NCBI GenBank assembly: GCA_947174175.1 | Contig: CAMWHW010000016.1 | Location: 1 to 9,785, forward strand | Origin: an uncultured Clostridia bacterium | GTDB lineage: Bacteria > Bacillota > Clostridia > Christensenellales > Borkfalkiaceae | Direction of reading: 5' to 3' | Length of the DNA stretch: 9,785 nucleotides | Shown here: piece by piece, positions 1 through 6,771 of the stretch | Position numbering within the stretch: position 1 is the first letter of the stretch | Layout of the letters: every line of letters begins with the position of its first letter | Notes under the pieces: generated by a model | Database searches by the model: none | What the model was told of the DNA's origin: nothing | What the model saw: only the letters and a program-made list of their open reading frames with translations | Translations under genes and position numbers: made by a program

Positions 1-36
1 TTATTGGTATGACCAAATTCTTCCGCCGTACGCGGC

Positions 37-76
37 AAAAAAATAAAGCCGTGCGCTTTTTGCGCACGGCTTTATT
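37..76 (-). terminator. Rho-independent terminator of the 82-1416 gene
   Basis: A perfect 15-bp inverted repeat pairs positions 42-56 with 62-76 around a five-base loop at 57-61. Read on the minus strand, it begins 6 bases after the stop codon of the 82-1416 gene and is followed by a run of seven T (complement of A37-A43, partly inside the stem). That is a classical intrinsic terminator for this gene. Read on the plus strand, the bases after the stem are not T-rich, so it is mainly a minus-strand terminator. Confidence 0.85.
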
Positions 77-81
77 CGTTA

Positions 82-1416
82 TTAATCGTCGTCGTAATCG
101 TCGGGGTCGGGTTGCGACCTGCGTTTCTTCTTGGAGCCTTTTCCGTTTGCGCCGCGCTTTCTGCCCGCAATAGTGATATACAGAATTGCTATGAGAACCA
201 GCCCGACTATGAGCACCGCAAGAACTACCGAAGTGACGTTGGTGCCGTAATCGAAGGTCTTGTCGCCGCCCTGGGTCGGCTTGAAATCTTCCGCGGAAAA
301 CTGATAGGGGGTGAGGAAATTGGTTGCGACGTAGCCCGTCACGGTCTCGCCGTCCTCTTCAAATCTTATCTTGCAGAACTCCGTGCTCAGAACGGTATGA
401 ACGAATTTTTCAAGAACGGTAACCTGGTGTGCGGCGCCGCTGGGCAGCGTGGTTATGCGCGTGCTTGCGCTCATAAAGGGGGTGGTGTAAGCGCCCACGT
501 CCTCGATTGCGTAATAGGTCTTGCCGTCGGTGTTGGACTGGCAGTAGGCGCGTTCGGTAAGGTTTTCGGTCGCGGTCACAAAACAGTCGCCGCCGATGGA
601 TACTACCGAGGCGTTGCCGCTTTCGCACAGTATAAGGCAGGGGGTGTTGCCCGTCGTCTTCTGCGTGCGTATAGGGGTGAACTTTTCGCCTATCTCCTCG
701 ACGTTAAGCTGCGTATAGTAGGCGTCCTTTTTAATCTGCGCAGTTTCCACGACGTCGGTCACTCTTTCAATCTTTGCCTTGGTTTCGCCCGAGTATATGT
801 TTTTTGCGCCGTTGAAATCGGTATACGAAAGGTTGAGCGCTTCCGCCGTGCTTTCGGTTATTTTGTGCGGAACGTTGTCCTTGACCGCGTATATCGCGCC
901 GCCGTATTCCTTCATTAAAGAATACCCCTCGCCGACCTGCGTATCGTTGCCTTCGTTCCAGTAGGTAAGCACGCCATCGTTATTTAATGTATAGAAAACT
1001 TCCTCAGTCAAATCTATTCTCGACCTGGAAAGCTTCTGAAATTCGTGTCCTTCCTCGGCAACGGCGGGCTTGGGCGAAGAGTAGAGGTAGACGCCGTCCA
1101 TTATATCTTTAAAATAAAGGCTGCCCTTTTCGTCGTAATCAAGCGCCGCAAGCTCGGAAGTGTGAACGTACGGCACGAGCTGTCTTTCACCGCTCTCGTC
1201 GGTGGTGAGTATTCGCATGGACGTGCCGTAGGCAAAAGCGTAAGTATCCCCGCTGATTGCGTAGTCGCGCAACGGGGTTTCGAAGGTGAGCGTGCGCTCA
1301 AAGTCCTGCGGATAGTAAGTTTCGTTACCTTCCGCGGCAAACGCGCCGCCTACCGACATTATTGCCGCGCCGCAAGCTGCTGCCAGCGCGATTGTAAATA
1401 ACTTATTTGCTTTCAC
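82..1416 (-). CDS. Exported single-TM protein with beta-rich ectodomain and SH3-like domain
   Basis: This 444-residue protein starts at GTG (1416-1414) and ends in TAA. Residues 1-28 form a signal peptide: Lys near the N-terminus, an Ala-rich hydrophobic core, and an AFA-A cleavage site near residue 27. Residues 30-300 are beta-rich, with short repeated strand-turn units (DYDEKGSLYFKD, YTLNNDGVLTYW) that look propeller-like. Residues about 310-375 resemble a bacterial SH3 domain, with strands ending in GYVATNFLTPY. A TM helix covers about 394-417, followed by a Lys/Arg-rich tail ending in an acidic stretch (DPDDYDDD). The expected topology is an outside ectodomain anchored at the C-terminus. 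SH3b domains often bind cell wall, but no specific function is recognised. No Shine-Dalgarno is visible; the promoter lies so close that the mRNA is probably leaderless. It could be a host envelope gene or a phage accessory gene; host seems more likely. Confidence 0.85.
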   Translation of the reverse strand: MKANKLFTIALAAACGAAIMSVGGAFAAEGNETYYPQDFERTLTFETPLRDYAISGDTYAFAYGTSMRILTTDESGERQLVPYVHTSELAALDYDEKGSLYFKDIMDGVYLYSSPKPAVAEEGHEFQKLSRSRIDLTEEVFYTLNNDGVLTYWNEGNDTQVGEGYSLMKEYGGAIYAVKDNVPHKITESTAEALNLSYTDFNGAKNIYSGETKAKIERVTDVVETAQIKKDAYYTQLNVEEIGEKFTPIRTQKTTGNTPCLILCESGNASVVSIGGDCFVTATENLTERAYCQSNTDGKTYYAIEDVGAYTTPFMSASTRITTLPSGAAHQVTVLEKFVHTVLSTEFCKIRFEEDGETVTGYVATNFLTPYQFSAEDFKPTQGGDKTFDYGTNVTSVVLAVLIVGLVLIAILYITIAGRKRGANGKGSKKKRRSQPDPDDYDDD

Positions 1417-1423
1417 GATTAAA

Positions 1424-1452
1424 ATTATATCACCATTTAATTATATTGTAAA
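1424..1452 (-). promoter_or_regulatory. Sigma-A-type promoter giving a probably leaderless mRNA
   Basis: On the minus strand, TTTACA (1452-1447) is followed after exactly 17 bases by a perfect TATAAT (1429-1424). Only seven bases separate the -10 box from the GTG start at 1416. A normal start point six to seven bases after the -10 would fall at or just before the start codon, leaving no room for a ribosome-binding site. This explains the absence of a Shine-Dalgarno. That the mRNA is leaderless is inferred from spacing only. Confidence 0.75.
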
Positions 1453-1571
1453 GGATTTAACGCCCGACTTTTAAATGCGTTTTGGTGATAACTCACAAAT
1501 TTTTTACTCAAAAAAATAAATTTATCTTCCGAAATTTTTTTATTTGTACCATTTCTGTCATATTTAGTGGT

Positions 1572-1577
1572 TATAAT
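1572..1577 (+). promoter_or_regulatory. Candidate -10 box for the 1631-2041 gene
   Basis: A perfect TATAAT sits about 54 bases upstream of the GTG start at 1631. No good -35 hexamer lies at 16-18 bases; the nearest similar one, TTGTAC at 1544-1549, is 22 bases away. The promoter may therefore be weak or activator-dependent. The rest of the intergenic region (1417-1630) is strongly AT-rich, with A and T runs at 1510-1516 and 1535-1541. It carries the divergent promoter of the left gene, and I see no gene in it. Confidence 0.4.
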
Positions 1578-1583
1578 AAAACT

Positions 1584-1611
1584 ACAAACGCGAACAAATG
1601 TTTGTGTTTGT
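1584..1611 (+). promoter_or_regulatory. Nested dyad (hairpin or operator) in the leader
   Basis: Two stacked inverted repeats share one centre. ACAAA (1594-1598) pairs with TTTGT (1601-1605) around TG, and ACAAAC (1584-1589) pairs with GTTTGT (1606-1611), with GCGA left as a one-sided bulge. The dyad begins about seven bases after the candidate -10 box and ends seven bases before the ribosome-binding site. It could be a repressor operator or an mRNA hairpin affecting translation. No known regulator site is recognised. Confidence 0.35.
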
Positions 1612-1617
1612 TTTCTC

Positions 1618-1624
1618 GGGAGGA
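1618..1624 (+). promoter_or_regulatory. Ribosome-binding site selecting GTG 1631
   Basis: GGGAGGA lies six bases before GTG at 1631. The longer frame opening at ATG 1598 has no such site, and its first 11 residues would be read from the leader dyad and from this site itself. GTG 1631 is therefore chosen as the start. Confidence 0.7.
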
Positions 1625-1630
1625 GCGGAA

Positions 1631-2041
1631 GTGAAAATCAAAAAACTGTTAAGGTTCTATTTTTCTGCGGACAGCCTTAATAGAGCGCTTGACAATATCA
1701 TAACGCGGCTGGCGCTTGCGTCGGGGGAGGACGTCTTTTCGGGTTGCGAACGCTACGCCGAAAGAATTGCTTCGGTAATAGAAGTCAAGTCCGAACTCGG
1801 CGGACTGTGGGCGCGGCTTGACCGAATTATAGGGGCGATGACGGAAAGGGACAAGCTTACCTTAAAGCGTTACGCGGCAATGCGTACGGGTCCCGTCGGT
1901 GCGGAGAAAAGGGAAATTCACCGCGCCGCCGTCAAGTTTGCGCGCAGGTCGGGCGGACTGCTTTCGGGCAGTCAGAACGTTTATAAAATTCTGTGCGCGT
2001 ATCAGTGTTTAATAAGTCCCGCGCCTGATCCGACGGGTTAA
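1631..2041 (+). CDS. Hypothetical 136-residue helical protein, possible regulator
   Basis: The product is basic and appears mostly alpha-helical, with no signal peptide or TM segment. The N-terminus (KIKKLLRFYFSADSLNRALD) is followed by a helix-rich central part. Residues about 80-115 read as helix-turn-helix-like: a TERDKLTLKRYAAMR helix, a loop, then a basic helix EKREIHRAAVKFARRSGG. This is loosely reminiscent of sigma-70 region 4 or of small phage late-gene activators of the ArpU/RinA kind, but I cannot name a family with confidence. It lies alone on the plus strand between two minus-strand envelope genes, convergent with the 2061-2726 gene across a 19-base gap. It ends in TAA. A DNA-binding role is inference only; it could be a host protein unrelated to the phage genes. 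Confidence 0.7.
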   Translation: MKIKKLLRFYFSADSLNRALDNIITRLALASGEDVFSGCERYAERIASVIEVKSELGGLWARLDRIIGAMTERDKLTLKRYAAMRTGPVGAEKREIHRAAVKFARRSGGLLSGSQNVYKILCAYQCLISPAPDPTG

Positions 2042-2055
2042 CCGCTTGACGCGGT
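2041..2055. terminator. Small hairpin between convergent genes, possible weak terminator
   Basis: ACCGC (2041-2045) pairs with GCGGT (2051-2055) around a five-base loop, right at the stop codon of the plus-strand gene. A second short repeat, AGCCC (2063-2067) with GGGCT (2076-2080), follows inside the end of the minus-strand gene. Neither is followed by a strong T run, so termination here is only possible. Confidence 0.25.
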
Positions 2056-2060
2056 GGCTT

Positions 2061-2726
2061 TCAGCCCTCTTTTCTGGGCTTTCTGGTCGCGAAATATATT
2101 ATTAAGATAACGGCAACCAGTACCGCCAGAATTACTATCGCGACTATCGCGCCCACGTTGAAGCCGCCCTTGTTTTTATCGCTTCCGCCCTTGTTCGTTT
2201 CGTCGTCCGCGGGCTTTTCGTCGGGAAGGTTAAGGGGATAATCGTCGTTTGCCCCCTCGATATACCCGAACGAACCCTGGCAATACACGTAGGAATATAC
2301 GGTCGCGCCCGAATAATACGTGCCGTAATATGCCGCTTCTACGGCAATCTGGCTTAAAACGGGCAGCGTTGAATTGTTATTGTTTACCGAGTAGTTTACC
2401 GTGACCGTCTTGTGCAAAAAGGTCACATCGGGCGTGCCGCTTTCAAGCGTAAAATCGTCCTTTCGGCAGTAACCGTAAAGCGCCTTGTATATGCCCGTGT
2501 CGCTTGCGTAGCGGGCGTAATACCAGTCGCCGTCGTCGCGAATGACTTCCACGCAGTAGGTGTAGGGCACGGCGAAAATGGACGTCGCCGTATTCTTTTC
2601 GGTGAAGAAATAGGCGGTGCGCGTAGCCGCCCTTGCGTAGTGTGATTCGGCGGCGTATACGGACTGCGGCGCCGCTGCGAACGCGGCAAGCATTATGCAT
2701 ATCAGCAAAACCGTAAAGCGTTTCAT
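2061..2726 (-). CDS. Exported single-TM protein with SH3-like domain
   Basis: This 221-residue protein opens with a clear signal peptide (KR, hydrophobic core at residues 4-19, VYA-A cleavage near residue 25). Residues about 31-95 look SH3-like: a DGDWYYARY strand and a closing YGYCRKDDFTL strand. A second Tyr-rich beta region at about 100-160 may be another such unit. Residues 165-188 are a charged Asp/Lys/Gly linker, a TM helix spans about 191-213, and the short tail is basic (TRKPRKEG). The plan matches the 82-1416 protein, which suggests a related cell-surface role, but no enzyme motif is visible. It starts at ATG with no Shine-Dalgarno. Its start lies only 61 bases from the divergent terminase gene, so the phage/host boundary probably lies close by. 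Confidence 0.82.
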   Translation of the reverse strand: MKRFTVLLICIMLAAFAAAPQSVYAAESHYARAATRTAYFFTEKNTATSIFAVPYTYCVEVIRDDGDWYYARYASDTGIYKALYGYCRKDDFTLESGTPDVTFLHKTVTVNYSVNNNNSTLPVLSQIAVEAAYYGTYYSGATVYSYVYCQGSFGYIEGANDDYPLNLPDEKPADDETNKGGSDKNKGGFNVGAIVAIVILAVLVAVILIIYFATRKPRKEG

Positions 2727-2734
2727 ACTTACGA

Positions 2735-2740
2735 ATTATA
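2735..2740 (-). promoter_or_regulatory. Candidate -10 box for the 2061-2726 gene
   Basis: TATAAT on the minus strand (2740-2735) lies eight bases before the ATG at 2726, repeating the close -10-to-start spacing seen at 1424-1429. No convincing -35 hexamer is found 16-18 bases upstream. If used, it would give a leaderless or almost leaderless transcript, in keeping with the missing Shine-Dalgarno. Confidence 0.35.
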
Positions 2741-2787
2741 AGATATAACAAGATGAAAATTTACACGCATTTTGTCATAAAAGGTCT

Positions 2788-4239
2788 ATGAATAGAGAAG
2801 AGATAATAAGCCGCATTGCGTTGATTGACAGAGAACTGAAAAGCCGCAGGGAGGAAGCGGGCGCGCTTGCCGCCTACAACTCGGGCAGGAAGAAGCACAA
2901 AAAGCAGATGGCGTTCCACAAGTGCAAAAAGCGCAACCGCTGGGTGTTCGGCGGCAACCGTTCGGGAAAGACCGAGTGCGGCGCGGTGGAGGCAATCTGG
3001 ATGCTCAGGGGAATACACCCCTACCGCAAAAACAGAAAGGACGTCTTCGGGTGGGCGGTTTCGCTTTCGCAGCAGGTGCAGCGCGACGTTGCGCAGAGCA
3101 AGATTTTAAAGTACCTGCCCAAAAGCTGGATAGCGGAAATTACTATGCTTTCGGGCAGAAAGGATTCGCCCTCGTCGGGCATAATCGACCAGATAAAAAT
3201 CAAAAACGTTTTCGGCGGAATATCCACGCTGGGCTTTAAAAGCTGCGACCAGGGGAGAGAAAAATTTCAGGGGTGTTCGCTCGATTTCGTGTGGCTGGAC
3301 GAGGAGCCGCCCAAGGACATTTACGAGGAATGTCTTATGCGCGTTATGGATAAGCGCGGCGATATTTTCGGCACTATGACGCCCCTCAAAGGCGAGACCT
3401 TTATCTACAACGAAATATATCTCAACCGCCGCAACAATCCGCAGGTGTGGTGCGAGTTTATGAGCTGGGAGGACAACCCCTATTTAAAAAAGAGCGAGAT
3501 AAAGCTGCTGTCCCAGTCTATGGATTCGTCCTCGCTGGACAGCAGGCGTTACGGTAAATTTTCGCGCGGGGCGGGGCTTGTGTATCCCGAGTTCGACAGC
3601 GCGGTGCACGTCATTCCGCCCTTTCCGATTCCAAAGGAGTGGCAGGACAATATTTCCATAGACCCCGGTCTGAACAATCCGCTTTCGGCGCACTGGTACG
3701 CCGTGGACTGGGACGGCAATATCTACGTGGTTGCCGAGCATTTTGCGGCAGGCAAGGATATAGAGGAACACGCGCGCTGCATTAAGGATATATCCGCGCG
3801 GATAGGGTGGAAGACCGACGCGCGGGGCAGGCTTTACGCGCTTATAGACAGTGCGGCAAACCAGCGCACTCTGGCAAGCACCAAGAGCGTGGCGGAGCTT
3901 TTTGCCGACAGGGGAATACTGGTCAACACCAAGGTGAACAAGGACGTTTTTTCGGGGATATGCCGCGTCAAAGAATATTTGAAGCGCGGCAACGGTCTGC
4001 CCGATATCTATATTTTCGATACGTGCGTAAATATGATTGCCGAGTTTACGGGTTACTTCTGGGCGGACGGCGACAGCCCCGTAAAGCGCGACGACCACTG
4101 TATGGACGAGCTGAGATATTACGTGATGAGCCGACCCCGTCCCGCCGAAAAGGAGTGCCCCGAAAGCGCCGTTTACGCCGACAAAATGAGGAGAATAAGG
4201 AGGCTGAAATCGACAGTTGGAAAACAGAGAAAGCGTTAG
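2788..4239 (+). CDS. terL: Phage terminase large subunit (ATPase and nuclease)
   Basis: This 483-residue protein is the DNA-packaging motor that cuts concatemeric phage DNA and drives it through the portal. The N-terminal ATPase shows a Walker A loop GGNRSGKT (residues 55-62), a Walker B strand DFVWLDEEP (166-174) with acidic D171 and E172/E173, and a coupling motif GTMTP (195-199). The C-terminal RNase H-like nuclease shows three acidic sites typical of the family: D292 in SIDPG, D354 in LIDSAA, and D440 in HCMDELRY. The length is normal for TerL and no active-site residue appears lost. The ribosome-binding site is weak (AAAAGG at 2779-2784, three bases before ATG). It is the first gene of the head operon and ends in TAG inside the next gene (23-base overlap). 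Family assignment is firm; the packaging type (headful or cos) cannot be read from it. Confidence 0.96.
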   Translation: MNREEIISRIALIDRELKSRREEAGALAAYNSGRKKHKKQMAFHKCKKRNRWVFGGNRSGKTECGAVEAIWMLRGIHPYRKNRKDVFGWAVSLSQQVQRDVAQSKILKYLPKSWIAEITMLSGRKDSPSSGIIDQIKIKNVFGGISTLGFKSCDQGREKFQGCSLDFVWLDEEPPKDIYEECLMRVMDKRGDIFGTMTPLKGETFIYNEIYLNRRNNPQVWCEFMSWEDNPYLKKSEIKLLSQSMDSSSLDSRRYGKFSRGAGLVYPEFDSAVHVIPPFPIPKEWQDNISIDPGLNNPLSAHWYAVDWDGNIYVVAEHFAAGKDIEEHARCIKDISARIGWKTDARGRLYALIDSAANQRTLASTKSVAELFADRGILVNTKVNKDVFSGICRVKEYLKRGNGLPDIYIFDTCVNMIAEFTGYFWADGDSPVKRDDHCMDELRYYVMSRPRPAEKECPESAVYADKMRRIRRLKSTVGKQRKR

Positions 4240-4480
4240 GGATGCGTTGAAAAAATGCGCCGTCGGGCTGTCCGCAAGCGAGATTGTGGAGGAGTTTGCG
4301 GTGGAAGACGGCGAGCTGAAATTAATAAAGAAAAAGGTTACGCGGCGCGACATTCCCCCGGACATAAAGGCGGTCAAACTGCTGTTGGACAGCGACGATT
4401 TGTCCGCGGCAACCGACGATGAGCTGGAAGAGGAGCGCGGCAGACTTTTGAAAATGTTAAAGGAGGGTGACAGTGACTGA
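4217..4480 (+). CDS. Small terminase-subunit-like protein (C-terminal part only)
   Basis: This 87-residue acidic protein starts at TTG; an in-frame stop at 4205 excludes a longer form. An AAGGAGG at 4197-4203 lies 13 bases upstream, which is long but usable. Residues about 33-57 (GELKLIKKKVTRRDIPPDIK and following) resemble the beta-hairpin plus PPD segment found near the C-terminus of many small terminase subunits, where it typically precedes a helix. The N-terminal DNA-binding helix-turn-helix of full TerS proteins is missing, so it is shorter than the usual 140-180 residues. It overlaps terL by 23 bases and the portal gene by 8, so it is translated with them. It may act as a reduced TerS or as another packaging cofactor. 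The gene is clearly real; the TerS link is from remembered motif resemblance. Confidence 0.7.
   Translation: MENRESVRDALKKCAVGLSASEIVEEFAVEDGELKLIKKKVTRRDIPPDIKAVKLLLDSDDLSAATDDELEEERGRLLKMLKEGDSD
4459..4466 (+). promoter_or_regulatory. Ribosome-binding site deciding the portal start
   Basis: AAAGGAGG directly abuts the first possible GTG at 4467, leaving no spacer, but lies six bases before the second in-frame GTG at 4473. The second GTG is therefore the better start. Confidence 0.75.
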
Positions 4481-6305
4481 AAGAGAGGAGAGCATTTTAA
4501 AGGAGGAAGCCGAGCTTGTTGCCGAGGTGCAGGCGGACTTTAAACGCAGGCAGGAGGAAAGGCGGAGCATTGAGCGCGGCTGGCAGCTGAATATGAATTT
4601 TTTGAGCGGCAACCAGTATTGCGACGTAAATACCCTTGGCGAGATAGAGGGCGACGCAAGCGGCTATTACTGGCAGGAAAAGCGCGTGTTTAACCATATT
4701 GCGCCCACCGTGGATACGCGTTGCTGCAAGCTGACGGGCATACGCCCCAAGCTGGCGGTAAGGGCGGCTTCGGAGGACGATGACGACAGACGTTCGGCAA
4801 AGCTTGCCTCGGCGATATTGTCGGCAACGTGCGAGGACTGCGACGTGGACGGAGCTATTTCCGCCGCCACCGTCTGGTCGGAAGCGTGCGGTACGGTCTT
4901 TTATAAAGTGATATGGGATTCGTACGCGGGCAACGAGATAGGCAGGACTTTCGACGGCGCGAGCGTGAGGGAGGGCAAGATTAAATTGCAGGTTGTTTCG
5001 CCCTTTGAAATTTATCCCGACACGCTCTCCGAACAGAGCTTGGTAAATCAGCCCAGTTTAATACACGCAAGGGCGGTGCCCGCCGAAGATATATTCGCGG
5101 CGTACGGTGTAAAGGTCGCGGGGCGCGACATGGAGGACTACGCGCAGTCGGCGGGGCAGAGCAGGTTTCAGCGCGCGGTAAAACACGGCTACGAGGTGGT
5201 AATCGAGAGATATATCCGCCCCAATTCGGAAAACCCCGATGGTAGGCTTACCATAGTTGCGGGCGACAAGCTGCTTTACGACGGCGCTCTGCCCTACGTC
5301 AACGGCGAAAACGCGACGCGCACTTACCCCTTCGTTATGCAGTACTGCACGCCGCTTGTAGGGTCGTTTTTCGGTACGTGCATAGTCGACAGACTCATTC
5401 CCGTTCAGCGCGCTTACAACGCGGTGAAGAACCGCAAGCACGAATTTTTAAACCGCATTGCTATGGGTATGATTGCCGTCGAGGAGGGGTCGGTGGACAC
5501 GGACGAGCTGTTGGAGGACGGACTTATGCCGGGCAAGATTTTAATCTACCGCCAGGGCGGAACGCCGCCCGAAATGCTCACGCTGGGCACCGTGCCTTCG
5601 GAGTTCACGGTCGAGGAGGAGAGACTGGAAGAGGAGTTCAATAAAATTTCGGGCACCAGCGACATAACCCAGCGCGCGAACGCGTTCACTTCGGTGACCT
5701 CGGCAACGGGCTTGCAGCTTATAATCGAGCAGGACGAGGCGCGGCTGAACGTGTGCTACGAGCAGATTAAAGGCGCGCTTAAAAACATAGGCAAAATGAT
5801 ACTGCGCCTTTACAGACAGTTTGCCTCTTCGGTGCGGCTTATCAGGTTTTCGACGGCGGGCGACGCGCTTTCGCCCGTAAGCTTCAAGGGCAGCGATATA
5901 ACGGGCGACGACGTCGTTTTAGAAGCGGACAGCGACATAAACATGACCCCCGCGCGGCGCATGGCGACCATATACGATATGATTGACAAGGGGCTGTTTT
6001 CGGACGAGAACGGAAAGATTAAGCCCGCCGTCAAGGACAAGCTGTTAAAGACGTTGGGTTACAACGGCTACACCGGCGGTCGGGATATGACCGAGCTGCA
6101 CCGTCAGCGCAGCGCCGCGGAAAACGCCGCGCTTAAAGAGGGCGGAGAGGTTGCCGTAAAGGAGTACGACGATCACGCAGTGCACCTTGAAGAGCACACG
6201 GCTTTTCTTTTGACCGAACAGCTTACGGACGAGCAGGAAATGCGCATATGCGCACATCTTAACGAACATAAAAATAAAATTTCGGAGGTAATAAATGAAG
6301 GATAA
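4473..6305 (+). CDS. Phage portal protein (P22-like type)
   Basis: This 610-residue protein would form the dodecameric ring at one head vertex through which DNA passes and onto which the neck is built. The N-terminus is a charged helix leading into ERGWQLNMNFLSGNQY (residues 34-49), a layout common in large portals. The central wing/stem region includes a helix with IPVQRAYNAVKNRKHEFLNR (309-328) and the conserved-looking TSATGLQLIIEQDEARL (409-425), followed by a long helix that would line the channel. The C-terminus is helical and carries spaced histidines (DDHAVHLEEH at 566-575 and HLNEHKNKI at 595-603), as in portals of many Firmicute phages. Size and neighbours fit the P22 portal class better than the roughly 400-residue HK97 class. 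It overlaps the preceding gene by 8 bases and the scaffold gene by 11. Portal role is near certain; subclass is inferred. Confidence 0.92.
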   Translation: MTEREESILKEEAELVAEVQADFKRRQEERRSIERGWQLNMNFLSGNQYCDVNTLGEIEGDASGYYWQEKRVFNHIAPTVDTRCCKLTGIRPKLAVRAASEDDDDRRSAKLASAILSATCEDCDVDGAISAATVWSEACGTVFYKVIWDSYAGNEIGRTFDGASVREGKIKLQVVSPFEIYPDTLSEQSLVNQPSLIHARAVPAEDIFAAYGVKVAGRDMEDYAQSAGQSRFQRAVKHGYEVVIERYIRPNSENPDGRLTIVAGDKLLYDGALPYVNGENATRTYPFVMQYCTPLVGSFFGTCIVDRLIPVQRAYNAVKNRKHEFLNRIAMGMIAVEEGSVDTDELLEDGLMPGKILIYRQGGTPPEMLTLGTVPSEFTVEEERLEEEFNKISGTSDITQRANAFTSVTSATGLQLIIEQDEARLNVCYEQIKGALKNIGKMILRLYRQFASSVRLIRFSTAGDALSPVSFKGSDITGDDVVLEADSDINMTPARRMATIYDMIDKGLFSDENGKIKPAVKDKLLKTLGYNGYTGGRDMTELHRQRSAAENAALKEGGEVAVKEYDDHAVHLEEHTAFLLTEQLTDEQEMRICAHLNEHKNKISEVINEG

Positions 6306-6771
6306 CCAAAACGTGGAAGACAAGGTTACGGCAGATACCGCGGAGGCGGAAGAAAAGGAAGCTGCGGCGGAGCTTGGCAAATTCAAGGACGTTAAGGCCC
6401 TGGCGGAAGCATACCGGGCACTCGAAGCCGAATTCACCCGACGCAGTCAAAGGCTGAAAGAGCTCGAAGAAAAGCAGGCGAACAAGGAAACGGAAACGAC
6501 CGCAAGGCAGGAGATTGCGGCAAACGCGGAAGCTCCCTCGCAGGCGGCTTCAACCGGTACGGACGAAAACGCGGAAAGCGTTAAGCCCGTGCTCAGCGAC
6601 GAAATCAAAAACGCCGTTATAGAGGAATATCTCAACGGCGTATGCGCAAGGCGCGGCGTGCCATTCGTTACGGGCGGCGGCGCGGTTGCGGCGCAAAGGC
6701 GCACGCCCACTACTTTAAGAGAGGCGGGCGCGCTTGCGGGAAAACTTTTTTCAGACAAGGAGGATAACTGA
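6295..6771 (+). CDS. Capsid scaffolding-like protein
   Basis: This 158-residue charged, Ala/Glu/Lys-rich protein has little globular character. Residues about 26-66 (KFKDVKALAEAYRALEAEFT onward) predict a strong amphipathic helix or coiled coil, as in phage scaffolds that guide coat assembly and then leave the procapsid. Residues 67-97 form a disordered Thr/Ala/Glu linker. A second helical part (100-120) and a Gly-rich segment GVPFVTGGGAVAAQRR (121-136) lead to a basic/helical C-terminus that could bind coat protein. The start ATG has GGAGGT six bases upstream and lies inside the end of the portal gene. Its place between portal and coat is the standard scaffold position. No protease motif is visible, so it is a scaffold rather than a protease fusion. 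The role rests on position and composition. Confidence 0.82.
   Translation: MKDNQNVEDKVTADTAEAEEKEAAAELGKFKDVKALAEAYRALEAEFTRRSQRLKELEEKQANKETETTARQEIAANAEAPSQAASTGTDENAESVKPVLSDEIKNAVIEEYLNGVCARRGVPFVTGGGAVAAQRRTPTTLREAGALAGKLFSDKEDN
6757..6763 (+). promoter_or_regulatory. Strong ribosome-binding site for the TTG-started coat gene
   Basis: A full AAGGAGG stands eight bases before TTG at 6772. This supports the rare start codon, since the next in-frame ATG is at residue 55, well inside the conserved part of the coat protein. Confidence 0.85.

Noticed and set aside
112..918. Long plus-strand open frame opposite the first envelope gene
   Set aside because: It lies wholly inside the 82-1416 gene on the other strand, has no ribosome-binding site and an unlikely composition. 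The minus-strand protein has a signal peptide, TM helix, promoter and terminator.
1510..1545. Paired A-run and T-run motifs in the intergenic DNA
   Set aside because: They are mirror images rather than a proper inverted repeat; only seven bases could pair. They are probably just AT-rich promoter DNA.
1598..1630. Upstream ATG start for the 136-residue protein
   Set aside because: There is no ribosome-binding site before it, and the extra residues are encoded by the leader dyad and the ribosome-binding site of GTG 1631.
4237..4239. Phage-wide reassignment of TAG to an amino acid
   Set aside because: terL ends in TAG just after a normal basic C-terminus. Reading through would add 60 Arg-rich residues that are only the out-of-frame shadow of the next gene. 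No other in-frame TAG occurs in the structural genes, so the amber in the adaptor gene is a single case.
3484..4377. Minus-strand open frame of 297 codons opposite terL
   Set aside because: It is antisense to the nuclease part of terL, whose catalytic motifs are intact, and it crosses into the next gene. It is a by-product of GC-biased codon use.
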